Shown here: positions 24,836-37,294 of the stretch, in pieces
How the letters are laid out: every line of letters starts with the position of its first letter
Numbering within the stretch: the stretch's first letter is position 1
DNA from: Gossypium raimondii
Lineage: Eukaryota > Streptophyta > Magnoliopsida > Malvales > Malvaceae
Length of the DNA stretch: 64,000 nucleotides
Reading direction: 5' to 3'
NCBI RefSeq assembly: GCF_025698545.1
Contig: NC_068569.1
Span: 11,408,001-11,472,000, forward strand
Translations under genes and position numbers: made by a program
The notes under the pieces: generated by a model
The model's input: only the letters and a program-made list of their open reading frames with translations
Told to the model about the DNA's origin: nothing
Databases searched by the model: none

Positions 24836-26335
24836 TTTTTATTTTTGTAGTTTACCGAAAAAGCTATAGATTTACACCACAATTTTTTTACTTATTTTAT
24901 TCAAATAAATAATATGTAATAATGATAATTTATATAATTTCAGATTATTTTAAGAGTATTTATATTTTTATATTTCGATAAATCCATAATATGAAAGTTA
25001 TAAGATTTGAACTCATAATATATATATTTTAAAATTTTACTATTCCAACCGAAGTTACATTTAATTTCTATATTAATTTTCTATAAATTAATTACATAAA
25101 ATTTCACTCACATGTATTATAACTCAATATGGACAATTTTTTCTATGTTTTAGGATGTGATCTCCATAGAATAAAAACGTATTTAAACTTTAACAATAAC
25201 GTTTAAGTTAACTTTCATTCATTAATTATGATGACAAGGCATAGTAATTAAGATGTTTACGTCATCCAAACCATTCTTCAAAAGTAAAATGGCTTAATTC
25301 GTACGATATTGACAATGGAGTGACATTCGTTTTCCATCAAGTAATGTCTGTGCTAAGAACAATTAAATCGGGAATCCAATGCTTTGTTTCTTGAACACCC
25401 CTAAAACATTCCTATTTCACTTTAAAGCCTTTGGGCTGCCCAATAATAATCAAGAAGAAGAAGAAAAAATTGTCAAAACTTTTTCTCGTCAATCGGGACA
25501 ATATTCCTACAGCTTCTAGTGATGGTTTATGGGAAATTCTTGAGTGGAAATGAGAAGTAAAACTTAGTTGACTTGACGCTGCTTAAAAGAAGAAAGTAAA
25601 GGCACTCATCTTGTCTTCATTTGTCTAAATAATTTTCAACACACACAAGAAAAAGGATTCTTTATTTCTTTGTTTATCAGATAGCTCCCATCTTTTATAC
25701 CTCCAATTATTTTAGACTACTCTATGGTGGGCAAAGGTTTGATGCTTGCTTGGCATGTTAGATTCGGTTTTATCTCTTTCAATTTACAATATGATTGGTT
25801 GTTCATTTTTATACCTTCTCTGATACGCAAAGCAAAGGAGCCTGCCTTATCTTGATGCTATCACTAACTTTTCATTTTTCAATGAATGGAATCTACCCTT
25901 CTTTTAAGTTACTTATTTTGGTAAATGGAATTTTAAAAATTGCTACATTTTTATTGTGGTCAGACTGCTTTCACTCATTGTTTTTAAGTTTTAGGTGACA
26001 TTATTAAATCCAAGAATACTTCCAATAGAAAACAACATTGGTAATTTATGATTTGACTCTGTTTGCAAAACTTGATGTGCACATTATGATGAGTGCTACT
26101 CTTTGTCATATCCTTCCATTCATGTTGGCCTTTCAGCTTTGACTTTCATTGGATCAAGTTTTTTCTAATCTACCAATTTGTTTATGAAATATATTTACGT
26201 CTTCTATGTGGTTATCAAGATTACTATTCGACCTAATGTTGGTAGTAGTTTTAATTTTTATTAACTGTACCGTAGTTTTATTCTACCTTTCAATTTATCT
26301 ATCACTTCATTCTTTTTTAAAATAAATTTTAGGAT
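24836..26335. other. Gene-free AT-rich DNA
   Basis: No credible coding sequence. A 67-codon open frame at 25795-25998 is rich in Leu/Phe/Ser, has no family signal, and is what chance would give. Confidence 0.4.
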
Positions 26336-26838
26336 AAATTACAAAAAATAATTATTTTTGTTTGTTTCAAATTACATTTTAGTCATTTATCTTTGAAATG
26401 CTATGTTTTAGTCACTTACGTTATCGTTTTGTTACGAAGTAGTCACTTTGCCGTTAAGCTCCATTACCTCCCTGACGGCATTCTTACGTGGTAGTCCAAA
26501 TGGGTTTTAAATGCTAACTTGGATATCTAACTGGGATAAGAATAACTTTTTCTGTCAAAATAGAAAAGAAAACTAAAAGAAAAAGGAGATGATAGATTTT
26601 TTTTTCCAATTTAAGGTGTAATTAATTCAAAATTGTTAATTAATTAAATTTATTTAATTAAAAATCTATTCACGTCCCAATTGGGTATTTAAAATCCATT
26701 TGGGCTACCATTAGAGAGGTAATGGAGCTTAACGATAAAATCATCACTTCGTAATAAAACGATAACATAAGTGATTAAAATATGATGTGAAGCAAATAAA
26801 AATGACTAAAAAATTTAGTTCGAATTTTGACAAACCTT
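26336..26838. mobile_element. Inverted-repeat MITE, family B
   Basis: About 500 bp with imperfect inverted arms of roughly 180 bp. The left arm reads TTTTAGTCACTTACGTTATC then GTTAAGCTCCATTACCTC; the right arm carries the complements GAGGTAATGGAGCTTAACG and CGATAACATAAGTGATTAAA. The middle is AT-rich. No open frame. The left arm has an extra internal repeat of the TTTTAGTCA block. Confidence 0.7.
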
Positions 26839-27810
26839 TCCCTACTTCTAATTGAAAGGAAAATGCTATATACATATAACATAAAATATAATTCAGTATT
26901 TAAATTTCCACATTTACAAATTTTCCTACTATTTCTTTAAAAATAAAATGATAACATTGTATGTAAAAAAAAAAAAGAAGAAGAAAGGAAAAACTTTGAA
27001 ATATATGGTTGTCTTCAATGGTGAGCGATTGCAATTGTACATTCAAAATTTTTTAAGTATGAATTAATCATTTCAAGATTGAAAACATGAACCTCCAAAT
27101 GAAATCACCTTATAATCATTACAAACAAGAAAACTAATGTCTTGAATTTTATAATAATTTTAGTATACTCTTATTATTTTAATGAATTGCTATTATTCAA
27201 CTTGTCAATTCAGCTAAACATTTTATTACTAATATAGATATTTATTACTATTATAAATTATATTTTTATAGAATAAATAAATCATATATTAGCTATCTTT
27301 AAAAGCTACTTTATTCTAAAAGCACTCCATAACAAAACCTATTCTTCATTCCATTTTTTTTTAATATTATACGTGTATATATATATGTATATGGAAGAAA
27401 AAGTGTTGAGATCACTAAGCAAAACCCCCCCAAAAAAGGGGTGAGATGTGATTAGGCACAAAGACGACAATGAAAAATGGGTTTGCAAATTGGTTAGGGT
27501 TGCATTAGGTATGAAGAGCCTTCCATACTTTATAAAGTGTTTAAAAGTGACCCACCATTTTTTTTTTCAATTTTATTTTTCCAAGTTGAAGTTGACGAAA
27601 CCCGCACATTGATTTATACTACATTGCCTTCATTGGTTCCTTAAGTGAAAACGAAGTTCCACTTTTCAATATTGCATTTAATTTACAAGCCAAATTATTG
27701 GAAAATTAATTGGTGTGTCTTTATCATTTATTAAGGCAATGGGTACTTTTTACACAAATCAAAACCTATCCTCGTGTGGATTTATGCTTATGATGTCAAA
27801 TTCGATATTG
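26839..27810. other. Gene-free AT-rich DNA
   Basis: No recognised gene or element. A short (AT)n stretch lies near 27375-27390. Confidence 0.4.
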
Positions 27811-28190
27811 ATTTTTTTTTGAAGAAAAATTCATATTAGATTAAAACATCAAAAACAAAGACAGGGTAAAAATTCAAAATTGAATCTGAACCCCCAAACC
27901 TCACACCTATATCCATTGGCTCCAATAGAGCCCATCAAAAGATTATCCGAAATAAGAATGTTTAGAATACAATTAAAAATCTTGCTCGACGTGAAGTAGT
28001 CAGCAAGTAACAGAGCCGCCCGAGCAAAGCTATAAGCTGCTCTATTTGCTATCCTACACGTCCCATTGGAAAGACAAAGAAATAAAATACTGTCTTGCTT
28101 CGAAACAATTCCGAGCTACTATACCAATGCCAGATTATTGCACACTTCAACAACTTGAGAGCTATCCATTGAAGTTATATATTAGCAATT
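27811..28190 (-). mobile_element. LINE remnant: RNase H-like tail with poly(A)
   Basis: Read on the minus strand, a frame holds CRIANRAAYSFARAALLLA and runs on to a stop near 27870. This looks like the C-terminal end of the RNase H-like domain found at the end of plant LINE (L1-type) ORF2. A run of T on the + strand at 27812-27820 is, on the minus strand, a poly(A) tail in the right place. Upstream pieces include DSSQVVEVCN-like text interrupted by stops. The copy is 5'-truncated, as LINE copies usually are; where its 5' edge lies (about 28150-28200) is uncertain. Confidence 0.6.
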
Positions 28191-31100
28191 TAAGGTTCAA
28201 ATACTAATAATTACCTCCTCCTTTCCTAATTTTATAATATATTAAAAGAATTATAATGAATTAAAGGTTATAGTAAATTAACAATGGACAGTTGATGATA
28301 TTTTAACCTAAAAGTTGGAAACATAGTTTATGGTATAAGGAATTTTAGTTCCAACTTTTTTTAGTTTATTTATATTTATTATTCATAAGAATAGAAAGAG
28401 GCAAAAGAAAATTGGAGAATGTAATTTAAAAAATCATTTTTATGATGTGTGCATGTTCACTCATATGATGCATCATCAATCATTTATTAGGAATTAAATG
28501 AAAATTATGCAAATATTAATGACTAAAAAATTATATTGAATTTTATAATTGAACGACTCGCATATTTGCCCCACCATACTAATAAAAAATAACCCCCCCC
28601 CCCCCACACACAAAAAACTCATAAAACATCAACTTGGTGCTTACCTACCATCAAGTGTTTTGATTTAGACAATGAAAGATTTGAATTTATGTGGAGCTCC
28701 AATACTCTTGATGTTAAATTAGCTTTGGAGGAAATAAATTAAGTCCATAAATATCAATTTGAAATTTAAATTACATAATGTGTAGGTTAATTTTAGATTT
28801 ATTTTACTCTGTGTTCAAATGTCTTTTACTTATTCAAATTTTTATTAGTATTAGACTATGATATATGTGTGTGAAAAATATAATTATATAATAAATATTT
28901 TTAAAAAATTATATAAATAAAATAAAATTTTGATTGTATGGTAAATATTAAATGTTGAAAACTATAAAAAATATAGGATAAAAATACTTTTAAAATAATA
29001 CAATTTATTTTGTAAAATAAATATATTTTGTTATTAACCAACTGAATTAGTACTTGATTCACTTATGCTACCTACTCAATCAAATACTTCATATATTTTA
29101 TAGATAATGGCTAACTTATTGTTCAATTGTAAGTTAAAAAGAGATATTTTTCTTAAAATTTGATTAGATTTTGCATAACAAAAATAGTAAAAACAAGAAT
29201 AAGAATTTATTTTCAACGAATAAATGCATCATAATTAAATTGTTTTTCATGTTAATGGTATCTTCAACTTCAACTATGAAGAATATTTTCTAATATAGCT
29301 CAAGAATAAATATAAAATAGAAATCTAATTCGTTAAGGTAAATAATCTCAATCAACTTGCCAAGATGACAATAAATCTTCAAAAAAAAAATCATAAATAA
29401 AGAAGCCAAGCCTAGGTGTTATAGTGAAATGTAGGGGTTTATAGTTTAGTTAAAATTTAATTAATTGATTCAACAGATCTAATTTGATTAATCAGTCGGT
29501 GGTTGAATTTAGTTCAATCGGAAGTTAGTTAAAAAAATCTAAATTTTTTATTATTGATTAATTGATTAATTCATTCCATACCGCTTTCAAGCAACTTGCT
29601 TTTCATTGTTTGGGTTTTTCCATGCTTTGATGATGTTTTCTTTCTCTTTTCCTAAAAAAAAATCCCCCCTATTTTCTATTTACGTTTCGGTTTTATCATT
29701 TTTTGTTGGTTAACAAGGGAATGTAGGGTGCATGGTGAGCTTAAATTTCGATTAGCCGAGTAATTTAATTGATAATATTTTAATTCAGTTAATGTATTTT
29801 TAAAATTTCAATTCAATTAACATTTAAAAATTTTATATTTCAATTAATAATAAAAACCCTAGTGAAATGCGCGCAGTCTCCAATCATGGATTTACTGATT
29901 GGGTAAAAAGTAAAAAAACCTTCGTCAAAAATCAGGTTAGGCACGTTCCATTGCCATATCCGGTTTCTTATTATCTACGTGGCGAACCCCCTTGCCGACA
30001 CTAACATTATTCTAACCAATATAATATTAAAATAACAAACTTAAATTACGTATTTTTGTCACATACAAATTTTAAAATTTATTTTGCTTTAATAAACTTG
30101 TTTTTTATTTTTAAATTTAAAAATTAAAATTATTTCCTCAAACAGAATGGAGCCTTAATTTAATCAACTAAAATATTTCTCCAAAGGTTTTCATTTTTCA
30201 GTATTTAAATTTGAGATTTATCATTTGCAAATATAATCAACCTTCTATATAATAATTTTGTTTTTTGCCCAAATTTTACAAGAAATTATTGTTATATACC
30301 TATAGAGAGATAATAGCTTACCATAGGATTTATATAATGAATTTCCATCAAAATAAAGAAAGTGAAAATTATGTTCAAAAAGAAGAGAAAAGTAAAAATC
30401 AAATCAACAAAATTAAAAAACAGTATAAAATGTGAGTGCATTATTACTTTTATGAATATTTTATTTTACATTATATCACATGACTAATTATAAAGTTCAT
30501 GAATTTAACAAGTTTAATTAATGAATAAGCTATTAAATTAATTTATTTATCATAAATTATTAAATTCAAGTAATCAATTTGTAAGTTTATGATATTACCA
30601 AAAAAAATTGTAAGTTTATGGTGTTTCAAATTTACAATTTATTTTTTAAATATTAAAGATAAGTAGTATATATTAAATTGAAGCAAAGTGAGCTAAGATA
30701 GGGATGAATGCAGCTAACATCCATAGAGGTGGTAGTGTTTTCAAGATTTTACATCTATAGTGAAGTGGGGTGGACGATAAGCCAGAACGTGCCAATTGTG
30801 AGACGATAATAAATTTAGCAATATCTACCCTAGTCCCGTTTCATTGACATTCTTAATTTTAATTTAATAAAATTAACATATAATAATTAAATAATTCTTA
30901 ACACATAGTGATTAAACGGATCCTAAATTTGATCATTGAATAAAGCACCTCATTTCTTTAATAGTGATGATTTAGAATATGTGGGCAAGACATATTTTAA
31001 AAATAATTATATATTGAAAATAAATGAAAAATTATATAATTTTTCATGAGAATGGAGTAAATTTTATAAGAGGATTAATCATTACAATTCATGGTAGGTA

Positions 31101-31567
31101 TCCCGACTATTTAAAAATAAATTTTATTTAGATTTAGATAAAATTAGTTTTTAAAAAGCAGTTATGTATTATTTGTTAAATACTATTAATTTTTTATACA
31201 ATATTAAGAGTAAGAGATAAGGTAACATAATTTAAATTTATACCGAACCGGTATTTGATAAGAGCTTTAATCATCTCTCTATACATGTCTATGAATATTA
31301 AAATTTTAAATATCCTTTATTTTATTTTATCATTTTAGTTTTTTATCATCTATGAATATTAATCTTTCGGGTTTTATAGTTGTCACTTCTAATAATCCTA
31401 AACTCTATCATTAAAAATATAATATGTATTACCACAACACCAATATTTTATTGATTAATCCTAATTTATATATCACACAAATATATTTATTTAACAGCTT
31501 CTATATCAAGTTGTTGTTCTCATTCTTCTTACTATTATAACGACCAAATTAGAGTTGGTTTTCTCTT
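28191..31567. other. Gene-free AT-rich DNA
   Basis: More than 3 kb without any convincing coding frame, RNA gene or clear terminal repeats. A C-rich run at about 28592-28605 is followed by ACACACA. Several short A/T tracts. Likely a graveyard of old elements. Confidence 0.4.
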
Positions 31568-32118
31568 GGATAAATTATATCATTAGTCATTAAATTATGG
31601 TTAAAATTTTATTTTAGTCACCTAATTAAAATAAGTTATAATTTGGTCATTGAATTATGTAGAAATTTTTATTTAAGTCACAGTACTATTCAAAAGTTTT
31701 TATTTAAGTCATTAGGCTGTTAATTTTTTTAAAAAAATTTCTCCAACAAGCTTCAAGCAACGATTCGACGATCGATATGGTGGATTAGTACCCATAACAC
31801 TAGTAGAAGAACATATCTTAGATCCAAGTCGATTTGATGGTCAATTTTGGAGATCGGAGAAAAAAACTGTTTGAATTTTGATTCGCAGATTCATGACGTT
31901 TAAAATTGCTTCATGAAAAAAAAATTGTAGAAGAGAAAAAGAAAGTGAACTTTTGATTGGTGCATATATTGGAGATAGAGAAAGCCATCTTCATCGATTT
32001 TAATAACTTAGTAACTTAAATGAAAACTTTGAATAATTTAAGGATCAAATTATAACTTTTTTAGTTTACCAAAACAAAAGTTTACCCATAGTTTAATGGT
32101 TAATGGTGTAATTTACCC
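31568..32118 (-). mobile_element. Inverted-repeat MITE, family A, copy 2
   Basis: A 551-bp element that is the reverse-complement sister of the copy at 18214-18769. Its right end (AATGGTGTAATTTACCC) is the complement of the family start. The internal block TTGTAGAAGAGAAAAAGAAA and GTAGAAGAACATATCTTAG match copy 1 in reverse. The flanks read TTTTCTCTT on the left and TTTTCTTTT on the right, 8 of 9 identical, which fits a decayed 9-bp target duplication and a Mutator-like origin. Confidence 0.75.
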
Positions 32119-33098
32119 TTTTCTTTTATGAAATATAAATGAAAACAATAAATAAGGCATAATGATAAATTAAGCTCTTAACATTTATAATTGTTGTCAA
32201 TATGACCCCTTTTTTACTTAAATTTCACCATAACTTAAAAAAAAAATCAAATTTGGCATTAACCTTAAAAGAACTGAGTTGTTGTTTTCTTAATGAAAAT
32301 ACAAACTAAAACGTTAAATCTTTAAACATGGCAATCCATGTGTACTTCATGTTACTTTTTTTTAATTTTATTAACTTTTATATTTTTGTGAATTTTGAAT
32401 TAATTTTTATTTTTGTGAATATTTTCATGGCTTTTAAATTATTTATTAATTTGGCATATAAAATAAAATAGTGTCATGTCGTAAAAGAAGCACATAGATT
32501 ATCATGCGAGTTGTCATACCAATATTAGTAAAAAACTAAGGTTTTAGTTAGTATTTTTATTAAGATAAAACAATTTGACTCGTTTTGAAAGGATGGTCTA
32601 ATTAACAAAAATATGTAAATATTAAGGGTTAAATTTATGAATATGGAAATAAATAATTATGTCGCTTAAGGTGATATATTAGTCACGTGTCGGTGGCCAT
32701 AGTCACTTATATATTGGCGAAAACAGAAAAGCAAAGCCCAAACATCATAAACTGCCATTTATATTAGTTTTGTAATAATTAATTTATTATGGTTATGGTT
32801 ATGGTTATGGTGGAGGGAGTTACAGCCTACTACTACTGCTTCTACTACCTAAGATAATTAATTATCTGCGCAAAACCAAGCTACCTTTCTTCGTCCTCAT
32901 CTGTGCAAAGCCTCTGTTTCTAGTTCCGTTCTCTTAATTTGTTTCTTATTGTTTGCTCATTTTCGTTAGTATTAGATCAGAGAGAGAGAGGGTGGAGATC
33001 TGGACAGGTCTGGCTGTGGCCGAAATCAAAGAAGAATATTTGAGGGAGGAGGAGAAAACATCGAACAAGATTAAACCGAAACAAATTAGGAAAATTCT
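32119..33098. other. Upstream flank of the 94-residue protein gene
   Basis: AT-rich to about 32.7 kb, then a probable promoter and 5' leader. A short GGTTAT repeat lies at about 32790-32812, a TACTAC run soon after it, and a GAGAGAGA tract near 32980. Confidence 0.4.
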
Positions 33099-34744
33099 AT
33101 GGATTGGTGGCATAAGATGATCTTCCCTGTTCGAAGACTCTGGTTTGTTGTTTCTTCTCGCGTTAAGGCTCGCAAAAATGGTGCGTTTCTTTCCCTTTCC
33201 CTTTCCCTTTCCCTTCACCCCATTCTCTTTCTCAGTTAATGTTCTTTGTTTCCCAGAGGCTTTTATTCTTTCTTTGGAGTTCTCTCTTTTCTTCTTCTTC
33301 CTTCTTGTATTACTGAATTTTCAAAATAAAAGAAATTATTCACTAGCCAACAAAAGGTTTTAATGAACTCTTTTATTTTTATTTTCAAATTTCTTAAAAT
33401 TGTTTTGATGTGTATTATTGTTTCTTTTGAGTCCGAAAAGAGTTCAACTATTCAGGACGAAGAGAAGAGAGGAAAATATCATATGACCTTTTGAATCAAA
33501 TCTTATCTATGCTTAAGATTGAGTCTATTCGAAATATTGGTAGAAAATATAAATCTGATCATATCCTCATAAAAAAGAGATTTATTTCTCCTAAAATCTA
33601 TAATTATAGTAAATATAGAACACATCTTGCACCGACAAAATGCTTAAGTTTGAAATTTAATATTTTTGTTAAAGTATTTTCGAATGAAAAAGAACTCATG
33701 TTGAAATGGATTATTCCTTGATTGTATTTTAGTTTCAATTCATTTGGAGGAAAAGAAACAGCGGAATTTTAAAATTGAAACAAGGAGAAGAAAACCATGT
33801 TAATTTATTCCATAATATTTTTTTCATTTTGGTTTTTCTTATTATTGTTCACATAAAGTTAACTAAGTAACTCCTAGATAACACGAAATGATTCTTTGAT
33901 TTTCTTTTCAATTTCTAAAGATAATGCAACATGGAAGGCTCTTAGTAAGTATAAGATACTTGTGTCAAACAATAATTATATATGTACTAATTTAATTAGA
34001 TGCACATAATTATTTAACATATTTTCTTTTTAGATTACTTTTTCAAATGGACTTACATTTGACTCTTTGTGGATGTATAAAATTTACTTATTAACATATA
34101 ATTTTATATTAGTGATATCATGTGTTGATTAACAACATGTAAAGTTCTTTCAATATTAATTATTTATGTAATTAAACATTTGGTTGAATAATAAGTACGT
34201 TTATTTATTTATTTGGAATTCAAAATTTGACGATAAAAACTTAAAAAGGCTTTTATTTACTAAGAAATAGAATGGTTAACTAAGGGCCCCTAGTAATTTA
34301 CCAAATATCAATATTACTTAATGAGAAAGATTAGGTTAAAGATAATTTAGTTAAATTACAATAATCAAGGAAAGATGATTGATCTATACATAAAAAAAGA
34401 AAGTTGATTGAAGATATTTGGTAAAGTAATTACGCATCTTATCTTTTTCCGGAAGCTCGGCTGAGATTGGACGAAAACATTATTTTATTTTCAATCATGA
34501 CTCAACCAGAATAACTTTTTTTTTTTTTTTTTTTAATGCAGGAGCCGGGTTGTTGAAGCTTCACGATGATGTACAAACATGTGGATACGAAGATGTGCAG
34601 GTGATGTGGGAAATGCTGCGAAGATCGGAATCGGAGCTGTTGGCTGCTAACAACAATCCCAAGCGTAAGCACCGCCCAGCTTTCTGGAGAGTTTTCGTTT
34701 GGTCTTCTAACCATACTTCATCCTTCTCGCCCAATTATGCCTAA
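33099..34744 (+). CDS. Small conserved plant protein of unknown function
   Basis: Two exons, 33099-33180 and 34542-34744, giving 94 aa; the intron is about 1.36 kb. The start MDWWHKMIFPVRRLWF is followed by SSRVKARK, then after the intron GAGLLKLHDDVQTCGYEDVQ and VMWEMLRRSESELLA, and a basic tail (KRKHRPAFWRVFVW). I recall similar uncharacterised proteins in other dicots with the motif KLHDDVQTCGYEDV, but cannot give a function. There is no signal peptide; the first 30 residues are basic and aromatic and may form an amphipathic helix. The donor site is GTGCGT. The acceptor is preceded by about 20 T residues, a strong polypyrimidine tract. A CCCTTT repeat starts within 10 bases of the donor. 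Confidence 0.75.
33189..33215 (+). repeat. CCCTTT hexanucleotide microsatellite in an intron
   Basis: About four copies of TTTCCC/CCCTTT starting a few bases after the 5' splice site of the preceding exon. Confidence 0.8.
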
Positions 34745-34776
34745 CTTCACACCATTTGCATGCATACTTCCTAATA

Positions 34777-34808
<32 letters not shown>

Positions 34809-36169
34809 GATAATAATAGTAATAATAATGTGTTCCTACTGTCCTGCAGCATGGACATTTGCGTCTTACGTTTAGAACTGAACTTATAACTCTGACGGCC
34901 TACCATACAGTGGCGTGGTACAGAGCTCTGTTGCAACCATGAACAATGTTCAAATTGAAATGGAAATATAAGATGATGTTTTACTCTGTTCCTTTTGGTG
35001 GGGGTTCAAAAATTGCTTTCAAATGACACAACTATTATGCATACATGCGTATATACTTATCAACTGCAATCAAATTACAGTACGGTAGTTCAATCGGTGG
35101 AGGATAAAGAGACTAATAATAATTAAAATTCCACTAGGAAGGAACAAAAAGTTGTACGTATGTATGCATGGCAATTGAAAATGATTTAAGCAATTACTTG
35201 ACTCCATAAAATTGTCATCAAATCAAATTACTACGACCAATCAAACCATCACAAACAAGTTAAGATGACTAAAGCGAGAAGAAAGATGGCATAAGAAACC
35301 TCTATTTCTCGTGTATTTTTCTCCATTAAACCTTTGGTCCCATACCATACCATATCTTTTATCTCATGTATTCATGCCCCTGTAATAAAACATTAAAACA
35401 CAGGCAAAGGCAGCTTAACAATCTCCCAAAATATGATAATACCTGTGTAAGAATTGAATGTGAGGAGAAATACCTGATCAGAGAAACTTAAGAGTATGTA
35501 TTTGTTACTGTAACACTTTATCTAAGCTATGCAAGGGAGTCTTGACTCTTGAGTGCTTAAAGTACCAGCTATTATTACGGTGTAATAGAACTATTCTCCA
35601 TCAGTTCACAAGAAAAGAAGCCATGGAATACAAAGATACAAAAACGAATAACATCGGAAATGACAGAAAATATGAGGTTATAATAAGTGAATATCACAAC
35701 AATTCCAGATCAAAGCGATTAAATATGACAGCAGTTCATCGAAGAGTTTCAGAGTAAAAAAGGTAAAATCAGCAAGAATGATAAAGGGAGCATAACTTTT
35801 GATATTAAGATTCTAACTGGATTGCTGCAAGTGAATACAGTGGAACTTCACATCATGAAATTTGTCTGCCTACTAAGCTAAGATATTATTCCTGCAAAAC
35901 TGTAATACAAATTTTCCCTCATAGGCTACTATAGAAAAAACTAGGCGAACCAAAATAATGCTAAAGGTACAACAACAGGGCAATCAATCATGTGTTTGCT
36001 TTTCTCCTTATCCCTTTTGATTAGTTGCCAACTAACCACAAGTATCGTGTTTTAGGGGGAATAATCCTAAATGCAGCACCCTGCTCACGAAAACTTATTT
36101 CCGCTTCCGGGAACCTTTTGACATTAAGTTACCAAATAAATTACTGACAGACACACAAGTTCCTGAATG
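34745..36169. other. Convergent 3' flanks with an AAT microsatellite
   Basis: This stretch lies between two genes that point toward each other, so it holds both 3' ends. A TAA/AAT trinucleotide run at about 34772-34830 sits in the likely 3' UTR of the upstream gene. The 71-codon open frame at 35542-35757 shows no family signal. Confidence 0.5.
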
Positions 36170-37294
36170 TTATTCCTCGGGTGAATGCATGTATATCTTC
36201 TCAAGCAGTACTGGCCAGCCTTCTCCAAGCCTCTGTGGGTTCAATTCCATGGCAGCCTTGAAATCCAGCAAAGAAATCAGTTTGTAGTATCTCTGTTCGT
36301 CTATAGCTTCCAAATTCCAGCTGCTATTTTGAACCTGATTATGGTGACTCGGTGAGACACCGTTAACAAGATTCCAGTGGGAATGCTGCTTCACTGTATT
36401 ATTTTTACTCAAACTACATCCATGCCTGGTTCCTACTAGCTCAAAGCTCATCCTTATTAACCTCTTTAAATAGACATCCAGTCCGTTGTTCAAGATATTG
36501 GCACAGTCCATTGGCACACCTTCAAGGCCCTCCAGTGCAGCAATTTGTTGCATGCGTTCCCTCAGTGCCTCAGAGTCGAGCAATCCGCCAATAGCATATG
36601 ACTTGGCATGTCTAGTACTTCTTGCCAAAGTCAAAGCCCTTCGGGTCTCAGAGATACTACTAGAGAATAATGGAATTCCAAGTGGTGCTTGCAATGAACT
36701 TCTAGCACACGACTCCTTTCCATCTTCAGCAAACAATACTTCACTTTGACCTCTGCCATCTTCAGAAACAAAACCATTGGCTGATCCCTTTACCTCAGAG
36801 TTAGGAAGCAGAACATCTCTTCCATTATCTGCTTTTCCTGAAACTTCTTGATGATGCTGCACCAGCTTCTTTGTACCATGAGAAGCCAGATACTGATTTT
36901 CAGATACAATAATGTCATTAGTTATTGTTGATTCATGAGAAGCAGAATCCACCTTGGCAGTAAGCCTAATGGATGCTCCAGATCTAGCTTTCCAAGGTGT
37001 CAATAGAACATCCCCAATTTGCTGACCGTCATGGATAGTCACAGGCGGTGGAGGAACTTTCGCGTTACAAGCATTTTTCAAAATTGAACGGATTAGGAGA
37101 TTGTGTAGTCTAACATTCTCTTTCCCGAGAACATGAAAGCAAACCTTATTGAACTCAACCTTGCTTAGCTTCAAGTTCAACAATTTATTCAAATAATGGT
37201 AGTACTGTTTCGATCTCTCAGGCCCCAGTCTCTTTATTAACTGAGCTTTCAACTCAAGAAGATTGATCCGCGAGTGCTGATTTGGCGGTTGCAT
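36170..37294 (-). CDS. SAGA complex subunit ADA1 (Tada1/Hfi1 family)
   Basis: A single uninterrupted frame of 374 aa on the minus strand. Residues 1-80 (LLELKAQLIKRLGPERSKQY, then FNKVCFHVLGKENVRLHNLL) match the SAGA-Tad1 family N-terminal region. The C-terminal half (GLLDSEALRERMQQIAALEG, then MDCANILNNGLDVYLKRLIR) matches the histone-fold-like part. ADA1 is a core structural subunit of the SAGA histone acetyltransferase co-activator in the nucleus. The middle (about 85-220) is Ser-rich and likely disordered. Just upstream of the ATG the minus strand reads TTTTTAG then CGGTGAACA, a good acceptor, so a 5' UTR intron that ends near 37305 is likely; the 5' leader would lie up to about 38.1 kb. 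Plants have several ADA1 paralogues; I cannot say which this is. Confidence 0.88.
   Translation of the reverse strand: MQPPNQHSRINLLELKAQLIKRLGPERSKQYYHYLNKLLNLKLSKVEFNKVCFHVLGKENVRLHNLLIRSILKNACNAKVPPPPVTIHDGQQIGDVLLTPWKARSGASIRLTAKVDSASHESTITNDIIVSENQYLASHGTKKLVQHHQEVSGKADNGRDVLLPNSEVKGSANGFVSEDGRGQSEVLFAEDGKESCARSSLQAPLGIPLFSSSISETRRALTLARSTRHAKSYAIGGLLDSEALRERMQQIAALEGLEGVPMDCANILNNGLDVYLKRLIRMSFELVGTRHGCSLSKNNTVKQHSHWNLVNGVSPSHHNQVQNSSWNLEAIDEQRYYKLISLLDFKAAMELNPQRLGEGWPVLLEKIYMHSPEE

Noticed and set aside
36486-36749. An 87-codon + strand frame inside the ADA1 gene
   Set aside because: Antisense shadow of the ADA1 frame.
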